DNA of 64,000 nt, from the NCBI GenBank assembly GCA_947498985.1, contig CANMMF010000010.1, positions 62,001-126,000 of the forward strand, in the 5' to 3' direction. How positions within the stretch are numbered: position 1 is the stretch's first letter; every line of letters begins with the position of its first letter. This DNA comes from an uncultured Paracoccaceae bacterium (GTDB taxonomy: Bacteria; Pseudomonadota; Alphaproteobacteria; Rhodobacterales; Rhodobacteraceae). A program made the position numbers and the translations under genes. Shown one piece after another: positions 44,263 through 52,823 of this stretch. The notes beneath the pieces were generated by a model that ran no database searches, had not been told where the DNA came from, and was given only the letters and a program-made list of their open reading frames with translations.

Positions 44263-45779
44263 GATGTCCCTGCCGCCTTTTCCCTGAGCACGCGTTTGAG
44301 CACTTTCCCGGCGACGTTGCGCGGGATCTCGTCGATATAGCGCACATGTTTGGGCACTTTGTGCGGCGCCAGCCGCTCGCGGCAGAGCGCCAGCACCGTC
44401 TCGGCATCCGGTGCCTCGCCATCGGGGCGCAGAAAGGCGCAGACCGCCTCTCCCCAGCGCGGATCGGGCACGCCGACCACCGTTGCCTCGGCCACCCCGG
44501 GCAGGGTAAAGAGCACCTCTTCGATGTCGCGCGGATAGATGTTCACGCCGCCCGACAGGATCATGTCCTTGCGCCGGTCGAGAATGTACAGAAAGCCGTC
44601 TTCATCCATCCGCGCCAGATCCCCGGCCGAAAACCAGCCGTCGCGCATCGCCTCCTGTGTGGCTTCGGGCCGCTTCCAGTAGCCGTTGAAGAGCGTCGGC
44701 CCGTTGGCAAAGAGCTCTCCGATCTCGCCGCGAACCACGGCATGCCCCGCCTCGTCGAGCAGGCGCACCTGCTGGCCCACGATGGGGCGGCCCGCGCAAT
44801 TCTGCTTGGCGCGCATCTGGTGCGGATAGAGGTTGGTGATTACCCCCGCCTCGGTCGAGCCATAGGTCTCGTGCAGCACCCCGTCGCCGAACCGGTCGAG
44901 CACCTGCAGCTTGGTCTCTTCGGGCAGCGGCGCGGCGTTGCAGATCACCGAGGAGAGCCGATGCGCCGAAAGCCGCGCCTGATCCCGCGGCGCAAGATCG
45001 AACATGCCGTGGAACTGCGTGGGCACCATAAAGGTGCCGCTGTGCCGCCCCTCGGCCAGCATCGACAGCAGCAGGTCCGGCGCGTAATGCGGCATCAGCT
45101 CCACCTCGCCCCCCAGAAAGAGCGTGGCCATGGGAAAGGCGAACCCGCCGCCGTGAAAAAGCGGGGTCGTCACCAGAAAGCGGTCCCCGGTGCCGAAACA
45201 GCCATAGACCGAGGCAAAGGCGAAGAATGACATGACCCGGCTGCGATGCGAAAGGCACACGCCCTTGGGCTTGCCGGTGGTGCCGGAGGTGTAGGGGATC
45301 GCGAAGGTCTGCCACTCCTCGGGCGGCGGGCCGGGGTCGCTGTCAGAGGCTTTGGCCAGCCACCCCTCGTAATCCGCGCCGAAGACCCGCAGCGGGGCGT
45401 CGGTGGCCGCGCGTGCGATCTCGGCGCTGGTGGGGTCGGCAAAGACGAGCCCGGCGTCGCAATCGTCGAGGATGGCGCGGATCTCGGCCTCCGTCTGACG
45501 CGGATTGACCGTTGCCACCGCCGCACCCTTCGCAGAGGCACCGGCCACCACTTCGAAATATTCCGGCAGGTTCGCGGAAAGGATCGCAACGGTCCGGCCC
45601 GCACCGATGCCCGCCGCCCGCACGCCATTGGCGACGCGCGCCATCCGCTGCCCGAGCGCGCCATAGCTCAAGGTGCGGTCCCCCTGCCGGATCGCGATCT
45701 TGTCGGGAAACCGCGCGGCATTGGCGCGCACGCCGCTGCCGATATCGAGATTGCGGAACGTCTCGGGCCGGGCGCTCAT
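44259..45779 (-). CDS. Acyl-CoA synthetase (AMP-dependent)
   Basis: A 506-residue ANL-family ligase with a canonical P-loop YTSGTTGKPKG, 'ETYGSTEAG', 'GDLARMDEDGFLYILDRRKDM' and the C-terminal Lys in 'GKVLKRVL'. The ATG at 45779 overlaps the stop of the amidohydrolase gene (ATGA); a longer frame upstream would run through that gene out of its frame. It activates an acid to its CoA ester. With the amidohydrolase upstream and the FAD oxidase downstream it repeats the gene content of the 34-37.7 kb block. Confidence 0.9.
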   Translation of the reverse strand: MSARPETFRNLDIGSGVRANAARFPDKIAIRQGDRTLSYGALGQRMARVANGVRAAGIGAGRTVAILSANLPEYFEVVAGASAKGAAVATVNPRQTEAEIRAILDDCDAGLVFADPTSAEIARAATDAPLRVFGADYEGWLAKASDSDPGPPPEEWQTFAIPYTSGTTGKPKGVCLSHRSRVMSFFAFASVYGCFGTGDRFLVTTPLFHGGGFAFPMATLFLGGEVELMPHYAPDLLLSMLAEGRHSGTFMVPTQFHGMFDLAPRDQARLSAHRLSSVICNAAPLPEETKLQVLDRFGDGVLHETYGSTEAGVITNLYPHQMRAKQNCAGRPIVGQQVRLLDEAGHAVVRGEIGELFANGPTLFNGYWKRPEATQEAMRDGWFSAGDLARMDEDGFLYILDRRKDMILSGGVNIYPRDIEEVLFTLPGVAEATVVGVPDPRWGEAVCAFLRPDGEAPDAETVLALCRERLAPHKVPKHVRYIDEIPRNVAGKVLKRVLREKAAGTS

Positions 45780-46735
45780 GAGCCCTGCTCCGGCAGGCGC
45801 ACGCCCAGCCTGATCTGCTCGTCGATATGGCTCGCGGGGGCCGAGGCGGCCGGGGTTTTGGCAGCAGGCGCACCAGCGCCGCTTTCGCGCAGGCGGAACA
45901 CCCGCAACGCGTTGTCGCGCATCAGCATCCGGTGGCTTTCGGGCCGCAATCCCAGCGCGTCGATCTCCTTGACCGCGCGTTCGGGATCGATGACCGGCCA
46001 GTCGGTGCCAAAGAGCACCTTCTCGCGCCCGTAAGTATTGAGGTAATGCACCAGCGGCTGCGGCCAGTGTTTCGGCGCATAGGCGTCGACCCCGATAAAG
46101 ATGTTCTCGTGTTTCCACGCCATCGAGATCATCTCGTCGGTCCAGGGCACGCCGATGTGAATACCGATGAGCTTCAGCTCGGGAAAGTCGATGGCCACCT
46201 CATCGAGGGTGATCGGGCGGCCGACCGAGGGCAGACGGCGCTCGCGCGAATAGACCAGATTGTGCCCGACCTGCATCATGATCGGAATGTCCAGCTCGCA
46301 ACACTTTGAATAATATGGATAATATCGCCGGTCATTCGGGGCGAGCCCGAACCAGTGCGGGTAGAGATGCGCGCCGACAAAGCCCAGCTCTTTCACGCTG
46401 CGGTCCAGATCGTAGATGCCCTGCATGCCACGGAACGGATCGACCCCGGCTAGGCCGGAGAAGCGGTCGGGAAAAGCCGCGCAGACCTCGGCCACGCGGT
46501 CATAGGTGATTTCGAACGAGCCCTTGATATTGAGATCCCCGGCGCGCACCGCGATCAGCAGCGAGCGGTCGATATCGGCGCGATCCATGCGCGCGATGTA
46601 ATCCTCCACCGGGACGCCGCCGCGCATCGCTTCGGGCATGCGCACCTGCGCCTTGAAGGTCTCGTCGAGGCCGGTGCGGCCCTCGCGCACCTCCTGCGGC
46701 GTGAAGAGGTTGCAGACGATATCAATTGCGCCCAT
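45776..46735 (-). CDS. Amidohydrolase-2 family protein lacking the HxH metal motif
   Basis: A 319-residue TIM-barrel protein, a clear homologue of the one at 34119 ('GAHLYPHWFGL', 'IGIHIGVPW', 'FGTDWPV'). The N-terminus reads MGAIDIVCNLFTPQEV, so the usual HxH metal ligands are again missing. A proline/alanine-rich tail of about 35 residues extends the C-terminus. The ATG at 46735 has aaggaag. It is the first gene of a four-gene operon (amidohydrolase, ligase, alpha/beta protein, FAD oxidase) joined by 4-bp overlaps. Confidence 0.8.
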   Translation of the reverse strand: MGAIDIVCNLFTPQEVREGRTGLDETFKAQVRMPEAMRGGVPVEDYIARMDRADIDRSLLIAVRAGDLNIKGSFEITYDRVAEVCAAFPDRFSGLAGVDPFRGMQGIYDLDRSVKELGFVGAHLYPHWFGLAPNDRRYYPYYSKCCELDIPIMMQVGHNLVYSRERRLPSVGRPITLDEVAIDFPELKLIGIHIGVPWTDEMISMAWKHENIFIGVDAYAPKHWPQPLVHYLNTYGREKVLFGTDWPVIDPERAVKEIDALGLRPESHRMLMRDNALRVFRLRESGAGAPAAKTPAASAPASHIDEQIRLGVRLPEQGS

Positions 46736-46849
46736 CTGTGCTTCCTTTCGCCTGGCCGGGCGGCCTTGCGGCGCGCCATCGGCTGGATCTTCGTGTTTAC
46801 CGCGACCGCGTGTTGCTGCCAAACGCCGCCGCCTTCGTTCCGGGGCTGG

Positions 46850-47230
46850 TCACCCTGCCCTGTCCAGCGTGTTCGGACCGCTCATGTAGACGGCCACCCG
46901 GCAGAAACGCCCGTCCCGCAGGTCAAAGAAATTGCAGTTGGATTTGCGGGTGACGCTGCCGTCATGCTCGGTGTTTTCGACCTGGAACTGCGACGCGACG
47001 CGCTCGGGTGACGCCACATGCGCAAAGCCGTGATGGCGCACGGCCGCGTGGTTGGCCCAGAGCCGCGTGAACATGCCCGCGATTGCGTCATGCCCCTGCA
47101 GCCGGACACCGTGGGTTTCGACCGTGAAAACGCAATCCTCGGTCAGGAGCGTCAGGATAGTGCCGAGGTCCTCGCCATCCACCGCGGCGAAATACTGCTC
47201 CACAAGGGGGGTTGCGCCAAGGTTGGTCAT
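46850..47230 (-). CDS. SnoaL-like/nuclear transport factor 2 family protein
   Basis: A 126-residue single-domain protein of the NTF2-like fold. It has the typical 'YFAAVDGEDLGTILTLLTEDCVF' opening (residues 13-35) and 'HDAIAGMFTRLW' (47-58). Such proteins act as isomerases, dehydratases or cyclases, or simply bind small molecules. It stands 114 bp before the amidohydrolase operon in the same direction and about 140 bp after the MFS gene. A role on a pathway intermediate is inferred from position. Confidence 0.7.
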   Translation of the reverse strand: MTNLGATPLVEQYFAAVDGEDLGTILTLLTEDCVFTVETHGVRLQGHDAIAGMFTRLWANHAAVRHHGFAHVASPERVASQFQVENTEHDGSVTRKSNCNFFDLRDGRFCRVAVYMSGPNTLDRAG

Positions 47231-47372
47231 GAGGTGTCGCCGGGCATATGCGCCGACGCCTTTCCTGTGCTGATCGCGCCTGTTCTGGTCTGGCAGAGGA
47301 CGTAGCGGGGAGGCCGGGCTTTGACAGGCCGGACGCCGGAGCGGCGCAGACAGCGGGCAAGGCCGCGCGGCA

Positions 47373-48605
47373 TCACAGCCCAGCCCCTTCGCGCCGCGTC
47401 TGCACCCGCAACGCCGCCAGCAAGAGCAGCAGCGCCAGACAGACGAAGGTCACCGAGACAATCGGCCAGCCGAAGCCGCCGCTGGCATCGGAGAGGATGC
47501 CGAAGGTGACCGGACCCAGCACGCCGCCGATCTCTGCGGCGGTGAAGAAAAGCCCACCCGCGAGCCCAAGGCTTTCCGGCGGCACGCCGCGCGTCTCCAT
47601 CAGCAGCAGGATCGCGACGGTCATCATCGCGCCGCGCGCCAGCCCCTGCAGAACCAGCCCCGTTCCCAGCAGCACTCCGGGCTGCAGATGCAGCAGGAAG
47701 CTCGACGCCAATGCGGCGGAAAAAAGCGCGCCCATCACCAGCAGCCGGTAGCGCGGCGTGGCAAAGCGCGGGATCACCAGCGCGCCGACAATGCCCATCG
47801 CCGCGGGGATCGACGCCCAGTACCCGGCAGAAACCGCATCCATGCCACGGCTGAGCAGGATCTCCGGCATCCAGTTGTTGAGCGCGTGATTGAAAAAGAA
47901 GATGCCCACGCTCATCGCGAGGATGATCCGCACCGACGGCACGCGCAGGATCTCCGAAAAGGCGCTTAGGTTGAACTTCTTGCCGCCGTCAGAGCCCAGT
48001 TTCGTGCCCCGCAAAGCCGTGACACCAAGCCAGATCACACCGCTCGACGCGACGATGGCGGCGTAAAGCACCATCACGCCGCGCCAGTCGCCGCCCACCA
48101 GCGGCATCGCCACGCTGTTGGTCAGCGCCAGCGAAAGCAGCGAGCCGAGATAGGGCCCGGTCACGTAGATGCCCATCGCGGTGGCCCGGCGCGTGCCCTC
48201 GAAAAGCCCCGCGATCACCTTGGGCGCACCCACCGAAATCATCGGCCCGCCAATGCCGAAAAGCCCCACGGCGAGCAACATCTGCACCGGTGTCTCCGCC
48301 AGCCCGCGCGCAAGGCCCGAGGCGGCCATCAGCAGGCTCGCCGCAAAGAGCATCCGCCGCGCGCCCAGCCGGTCCAGCAACATCCCGCAGGGCACTGCGG
48401 CAAAGATATAGACCAGCGGCCACGCCCCGAGGATCAGACCCATCATCGAGTTGGAGATGCCAAGCTCGCTGCCGATCGGCGTGATCAGGGGCCCCATCGA
48501 GGCCAGCATCAGCCCGAAGCAGAAATAGATCAGCCAGACGCCGAAGAGGATCAGCCAGGGCGCCGCGCCCGCCGCGGCAACCGGTTGCGCTTTCACGGTC
48601 TCCAT
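47373..48605 (-). CDS. MFS transporter
   Basis: A 410-residue major facilitator protein with about twelve helices. The loop motif between helices two and three appears as 'GMLLDRLGARRML' (near residues 71-83). The ATG at 48605 lies 13 bp inside the end of the racemase-like gene; the frame upstream of it has no membrane character. It is the last gene of the CoA-transferase, GntR, racemase-like, MFS operon. The substrate is unknown, but because the operon starts at a GntR operator pair, it probably carries the inducing compound or a product. Confidence 0.85.
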   Translation of the reverse strand: METVKAQPVAAAGAAPWLILFGVWLIYFCFGLMLASMGPLITPIGSELGISNSMMGLILGAWPLVYIFAAVPCGMLLDRLGARRMLFAASLLMAASGLARGLAETPVQMLLAVGLFGIGGPMISVGAPKVIAGLFEGTRRATAMGIYVTGPYLGSLLSLALTNSVAMPLVGGDWRGVMVLYAAIVASSGVIWLGVTALRGTKLGSDGGKKFNLSAFSEILRVPSVRIILAMSVGIFFFNHALNNWMPEILLSRGMDAVSAGYWASIPAAMGIVGALVIPRFATPRYRLLVMGALFSAALASSFLLHLQPGVLLGTGLVLQGLARGAMMTVAILLLMETRGVPPESLGLAGGLFFTAAEIGGVLGPVTFGILSDASGGFGWPIVSVTFVCLALLLLLAALRVQTRREGAGL

Positions 48606-49357
48606 GTTGCCGCCGATGCCATGATCGCTTCGATCAACTCGCGTTTTGGCGCCGGTGAGACCGGATGCGCCGCCCGCGAATGGCTGAGCCCGAGCCCCAG
48701 CAAAGTCTCGGCGATCTTGTAGCTCAATGGACCGGGATTGATCACCGGCACCGGCAGGCGTTGGGCGAGATAGCCATGCGCCTGATGCATGGTCGTGGAG
48801 CCCAGCAGGATTGTGTCCGCGCCGTCGGTCTCGATGCAGTCGCGGGCCAGCGCCTCGAGCGCCGGGAACACTTCCGCCTCCTTGCCGCCCAGCAGCCCGA
48901 CGCTGTCGGGTTGCACATCGATGGCCCGCATCGACGCGCAATGCTCCCGCAGGCCCAGCTCCAGCAAAGTCTTTTCGTAAAGGTGAAACCAGTGCGGCCA
49001 CATGGTGATGATCGAGAACCGCTTGCCCAGCATCAGCGCGGTCAGCATCGCGACCCGCCCGGGCCCGATCACCGGGATCGAAAGCTCCGAACGCAGGGCG
49101 GCGACCCCGGTATCGCTCATCGTGTCGATGCAGACCGCGTCGAAGCCCTCGTCCTCGGCCCGCAACCCCGCCTCCAGCATGCCGATCTCGGCCAGCGCCA
49201 TGTCCGACCCGCTCACATAGTTGCGCGGTGCGGCCTTGGCGGAACGAAATTCGAACGCGATGTCGGGGCCCAGCTCCACCGCCGAGACCTGTGCGCGGCG
49301 CAGGTCGCGGTTCTCGTCGCTCATCGGAAAGGGCACGATGACCAGAACTTTCTTCAT
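48593..49357 (-). CDS. Asp/Glu/hydantoin racemase family protein without catalytic cysteines
   Basis: A 254-residue protein of the hydantoin/Asp-Glu racemase fold. Against the family pattern ACFDDTG the first catalytic Cys is Thr79 (CIDTMSDTG; the Cys at 76 is three positions off), and in 'LLGSTTM' the second catalytic Cys is Ser187. Two-base racemisation by cysteines is therefore unlikely. Related folds include arylmalonate decarboxylase and maleate isomerase. The ATG at 49357 follows aaagg. It lies 41 bp after the GntR gene and overlaps the MFS gene. Confidence 0.75.
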   Translation of the reverse strand: MKKVLVIVPFPMSDENRDLRRAQVSAVELGPDIAFEFRSAKAAPRNYVSGSDMALAEIGMLEAGLRAEDEGFDAVCIDTMSDTGVAALRSELSIPVIGPGRVAMLTALMLGKRFSIITMWPHWFHLYEKTLLELGLREHCASMRAIDVQPDSVGLLGGKEAEVFPALEALARDCIETDGADTILLGSTTMHQAHGYLAQRLPVPVINPGPLSYKIAETLLGLGLSHSRAAHPVSPAPKRELIEAIMASAATWRP

Positions 49358-49398
49358 TGGGGGCCTTTCGGGGCAGAGGCGCGCGGCACGCGCGGGGG

Positions 49399-50157
49399 TC
49401 AATCCTTGCGAATGATCTGGCTGTAGGTGAAATCCTCCGCCTTGTGCCAGTTGAGCGAAATCAGGATCGGGCGGTCATCCTCGGCCAGGTAGCGGCGGCG
49501 CACGAGGACCGACCAGTCACCGGGCTGCATGTCGAGCTGCGCGGCCACGGTGCCGTCCGCGCGATCCAGGCTGATGCGCTGCTGGACCTGCTGGGTCTCC
49601 ACGCCGAAACGGTCCGAGATCGCCGCATGAATGGCCCCGGTGATCGATTTGAGATCAGCGGCAAGCTCGGCGAAATCGGTGTTGATGAAGATCTGCGCCA
49701 CGCAGATCGTCTTTCTGTCCTGGGTCCGGCGCACACCTTCGGCGAGCAGCCATTGCCGCCCCGGCGCGCGGCCCAGTTGCAACGCCATGGCCTCGTCCGG
49801 CACCACGGTCATCACCCGCTCGATCTTCAGCACCGTGTCCTCGGCATAGGCGTAGAGCTGCGACAGCGAGGAGAGTGACTGCGCATACATCGGCCGCGGC
49901 TGGTCGGAGGTCACCTCGGTGCCGCGCCCCTGACGGCGGTCGACAAGCCCGTCCTGGGTCAGCAGGCGCAAGGCCTCTCGCACGGTGTAGCGGCTGGTGG
50001 CAAAGCGGTCGCAAAGCTCCTGTTCGGTCGGCAGCAGGCTGCCCACGGGGTATGTCCCGGCGGCAATCGCGCGGCGCAGATCATCGGCCAGCTTGCGGTA
50101 AAGCGGCGTGCCGGAGGATTTTGCGGCGCTCTTCCGGGGTGGGTCTTTCATGCTCAT
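49399..50157 (-). CDS. GntR-family transcriptional regulator (HutC/UTRA type)
   Basis: A 252-residue repressor. The N-terminal winged helix has 'LYRKLADDLRRAIAAGTYPVGSLLPTEQELCDRFATSRYTVREAL' spread over residues about 18-62, the classic GntR helix-turn-helix. The C-terminal UTRA ligand domain starts near 100 and contains 'QWLLAEGVRRTQ' and 'VLVRRRYLAEDDRPILISLNW'. The ATG at 50157 overlaps the stop of the CoA-transferase gene. The operon's promoter carries two operator palindromes, so it probably represses itself, the divergent operon and the other palindrome-bearing operons until the pathway substrate or a product binds. Confidence 0.9.
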   Translation of the reverse strand: MSMKDPPRKSAAKSSGTPLYRKLADDLRRAIAAGTYPVGSLLPTEQELCDRFATSRYTVREALRLLTQDGLVDRRQGRGTEVTSDQPRPMYAQSLSSLSQLYAYAEDTVLKIERVMTVVPDEAMALQLGRAPGRQWLLAEGVRRTQDRKTICVAQIFINTDFAELAADLKSITGAIHAAISDRFGVETQQVQQRISLDRADGTVAAQLDMQPGDWSVLVRRRYLAEDDRPILISLNWHKAEDFTYSQIIRKD

Positions 50158-51383
50158 GATGTCACCTGCGTCGCCGTCCAAGCCTCAGCGAGCGCCTCCT
50201 TGTGGTCCGGGGCTGCTATGTCGATCAATGCCTGTGCGCGGTCAAGAGCGTCGCGATGCCTGAGCTCCGCAATGCCGTGTTCGGTCACCACGATATCGGC
50301 GTCGAGCGCGCCGAGGCTGATGCGCGTCCCGGCCGGGTGCCGGGGCACGATGGTGCTTTCGCCCTTCGGGGTTTGCGAGCGCAGCGCCAGGATCGCACGG
50401 CCCTCGGGCGCGCGGAGCGCGGCGCGGTGGAAATCCGGCAAGCCGCCCGGGGCCGACACCGTGCGCCCTGCGATGCTCTCGCCGGTGGCCTGTCCGGCCA
50501 GATCGATGGACAATATGGCATTGGCGCTCACGAGGGCGGCATGCACCGCAAGGGCCGCCGCGCCATGGGTCTCGCGGACCGGTCGCAACGCCAGCCGGTC
50601 GAGATCCGGCGCGCGGTCGTAAAGCCCCTGCGACCCGAGGATCACCCCTGCCGTTGCAGCGCTCACATGGCCCGCGTCGTAAAGCGCAAGTGCGGCGCCG
50701 GAGAACATGCCACCATGCAATGCCAGCTGTCGCGGATCGGCGGCCAGCGCGTCGAGGATCGCCGCCTGCACCTTGCCAAGCCCCAGCTGCACCGTGTCAC
50801 CGGGCCGGATCAGCGTTGCGACCCGCGCCCCGATGGCCGCCGTAACCGCGTCCGGCACGCCGTCGTCATAGACGGGCAGCGGCGTTTCAGCCTCAAAGAG
50901 CGCGGCAAAGCGCTCGGCGGGCACGCGCGGCGCGGAAGGCGCGGCGGGCAGCGCCGGGTTGATCTGGCCGATCAGCGGCACCCCGGCCTCGATCAGCGCG
51001 GGTGTAAAATCCGCCGACAGCCCCAGACTGAGCGCGCCATCGCGGCACCGCGCCACCTGGCAAAAGGCCAGCCCGATGCCGCCGCGCGTGCTCAGCCATT
51101 CGTAATAGCGCGAATAGGGTAAGGGCAGCAGGCTCTGCGCCTCCGCAGCGGTTCCGGCATGAGGAAAGAGCACGCGCAGCCGTGCGCCCGCGGCACCGCC
51201 GGTTGGATCGGTCAGGTTCACCCGCGGGATTGCGCCGGAATAGAGCACGCGCCCGGCAAAAAGATCGGGCGACTCGCGCACCGCGTCGATCACCGCCAAA
51301 GGCTCTCCGCACCCACCCGCCATGAAGAGCGGTCGGTCCCGTGGCAGCGCGCGCAGCGTTTCAATCCAGGATCGGTCCGTCAT
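50154..51383 (-). CDS. Acetyl-CoA hydrolase/CoA-transferase family protein
   Basis: A 409-residue enzyme related to 4-hydroxybutyrate and acetate CoA-transferases. The C-terminal 'DIVVTEHGIAELRHRDALDRAQALIDIAAPDHKEAL' region (spread over about 365-400) is the family hallmark. The ATG at 51383 lies only 18 bp from the first operator. As first gene of the regulator operon it may load CoA onto a pathway acid using acetyl-CoA or succinyl-CoA, without ATP, or release CoA from a product. The stop overlaps the GntR start. Confidence 0.8.
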   Translation of the reverse strand: MTDRSWIETLRALPRDRPLFMAGGCGEPLAVIDAVRESPDLFAGRVLYSGAIPRVNLTDPTGGAAGARLRVLFPHAGTAAEAQSLLPLPYSRYYEWLSTRGGIGLAFCQVARCRDGALSLGLSADFTPALIEAGVPLIGQINPALPAAPSAPRVPAERFAALFEAETPLPVYDDGVPDAVTAAIGARVATLIRPGDTVQLGLGKVQAAILDALAADPRQLALHGGMFSGAALALYDAGHVSAATAGVILGSQGLYDRAPDLDRLALRPVRETHGAAALAVHAALVSANAILSIDLAGQATGESIAGRTVSAPGGLPDFHRAALRAPEGRAILALRSQTPKGESTIVPRHPAGTRISLGALDADIVVTEHGIAELRHRDALDRAQALIDIAAPDHKEALAEAWTATQVTS

Positions 51384-51400
51384 GGCTCCGGATAGATTGC

Positions 51401-51416
51401 ATTGGTCCGGACAAAT
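51401..51416. promoter_or_regulatory. GntR-type operator, proximal to the CoA-transferase gene
   Basis: ATTGGTCCGGACAAAT differs by one base from the perfect palindrome at 12251. It stands in the 78-bp gap between divergent operons, 18 bp from the CoA-transferase start. Confidence 0.75.
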
Positions 51417-51422
51417 TGTTAC

Positions 51423-51438
51423 CGATGTCCGGACAATT
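51423..51438. promoter_or_regulatory. GntR-type operator, proximal to the MmgE/PrpD gene
   Basis: CGATGTCCGGACAATT has the same GTCCGGAC core. The core centre lies 22 bp from that of the neighbouring site, two helical turns, so two dimers could sit on the same face of the DNA. It is 24 bp from the MmgE/PrpD start. Confidence 0.7.
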
Positions 51439-51461
51439 GACCAGAAGAAACGTGTCGCCCC

Positions 51462-52823
51462 ATGCCCCAATCGCTTCTTGAACAGCTGGAAACCCTGATC
51501 CGGCGCCGCCCGGATGCCGCCGCGCGAAGCCGGGCCGCGCGCCATCTGGCGGACTGGGCGGGCTGCGCGGTCGCGGGCGCGGCCAGCGACGCCGGTGTCG
51601 CCTTTCGCGCCGCAGGCGAGGCGGGCGATGTGACCGTGCCGGGGCAGGATCACGGCCTCTCCCCACGCAGCGCGGCCTTCACGATGGGGGCGTTCGGCAA
51701 CCCGCTGGAGATGGACGATATCGACCGCGCCGCGATCCTGCATCCCGGACCGGTGGTGGTGCCCGCAGCCCTGGCCGCCGCGCAGGCCGCCGACGCGACG
51801 CCGCAGATGCTGCTCGACGGCATCGTGCGCGGCTATGACGCGATGATCCGGCTCGGCCGCACCGTGGGGCCTGGCCATTACGCGCGTTTTCACAACACTG
51901 CCACCTGCGGCCCGCTCGGCGCGGCGGCGGCGGCGGCGCATATCCTGTCGCTCGACGCGGAGCGCACGGTCTGGGCCCTGGGCAATGCGCTCACCCAGGC
52001 CTCCGGCTTCTGGGCCTGCCGCCATGAGGACGTGATGACCAAGCAGCTGCACACCGCGCACGCCGCCGAGGCCGGACTGTCGGCGGCCCTGCTGGCGCAG
52101 GCGGGTGTCAGCGGCCCGCGCCATATTCTCGAAGGCCCGCAGGGGTTTTACGAGGGCATGTGCCCCGACCCCGCGCCGGACGCATTGCTGGCCGATCCGG
52201 GGCAGTGGCGCATCTTCGAGGTCGGCTTCAAGCCCTGGCCCGCCTGCCGCCATTGCCACCCGGCCATCGACGCCGCGCTGGTGCTGCGCGACCGGATCGG
52301 ATCGCTCGACGCGGTGGAACGCGCGACCATCTCGGTCTACCGCGATTCCGCGCTGTTCTGCGACAAGCCTGATCCTGCGACGACCATCGAGGCCAAGTTC
52401 AGCCTGCAACACGCGGTGGGCATCGCGCTCGCCGACGGCCCCCCGCCGCTCGCCGCGTTCGAGGCCGAAGGCCGCGCCCGGCCCGAGATCGCCGCGTTCC
52501 GCGCCCGCGCGGAGGTGCGGATCGACCCCGAGATTAGCGCCGCCTACCCTGCGCATTACGGCACGCGGCTGAGCCTGCGCCTCCGCGACGGCACGGATCT
52601 GACCGAACACCGGCACGACGCCGCGGGCGATCCGGAACTGCCGCTGAGCGATGCCGAGCTTGCGGACAAGGCCCGGAGCCTCATGGCCTGGGGCGGCCTT
52701 GCGCCAGAGACCGCTCAGCGGCTGATCGACGCCTGCCTTGCCACGCCCGACGCCCCCTCCCTGTCGCCGCTTTGTGACGCGATGCGCGCCGCGCAACCCG
52801 CCGAGATCCGGAGATCCGCATGA
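51462..52823 (+). CDS. MmgE/PrpD family protein
   Basis: A 453-residue protein of the 2-methylcitrate dehydratase/cis-aconitate decarboxylase/iminodisuccinate epimerase superfamily. Typical segments are 'DWAGCAVAG' near 31-39, 'MDDIDRAAILHPGPVVVPAALAAA' with the conserved aspartate-and-histidine region near 84-107, and 'TKQLHTAHAAEAGLSAALLAQAG' near 193-215. Dehydration, decarboxylation or epimerisation of a substituted acid is the family role. It is the first gene of a three-gene operon (4-bp overlap with the ligase gene) controlled by the operator pair. A second member is at 59143. Confidence 0.85.
   Translation: MPQSLLEQLETLIRRRPDAAARSRAARHLADWAGCAVAGAASDAGVAFRAAGEAGDVTVPGQDHGLSPRSAAFTMGAFGNPLEMDDIDRAAILHPGPVVVPAALAAAQAADATPQMLLDGIVRGYDAMIRLGRTVGPGHYARFHNTATCGPLGAAAAAAHILSLDAERTVWALGNALTQASGFWACRHEDVMTKQLHTAHAAEAGLSAALLAQAGVSGPRHILEGPQGFYEGMCPDPAPDALLADPGQWRIFEVGFKPWPACRHCHPAIDAALVLRDRIGSLDAVERATISVYRDSALFCDKPDPATTIEAKFSLQHAVGIALADGPPPLAAFEAEGRARPEIAAFRARAEVRIDPEISAAYPAHYGTRLSLRLRDGTDLTEHRHDAAGDPELPLSDAELADKARSLMAWGGLAPETAQRLIDACLATPDAPSLSPLCDAMRAAQPAEIRRSA

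Noticed and set aside
46736-46849. Search for a GntR-type operator before the amidohydrolase operon
   Set aside because: No GTCCGGAC-like core was found here, nor at 25862-25938, 36128-36239 or 31141-31478, so these operons are not assigned to the regulon.
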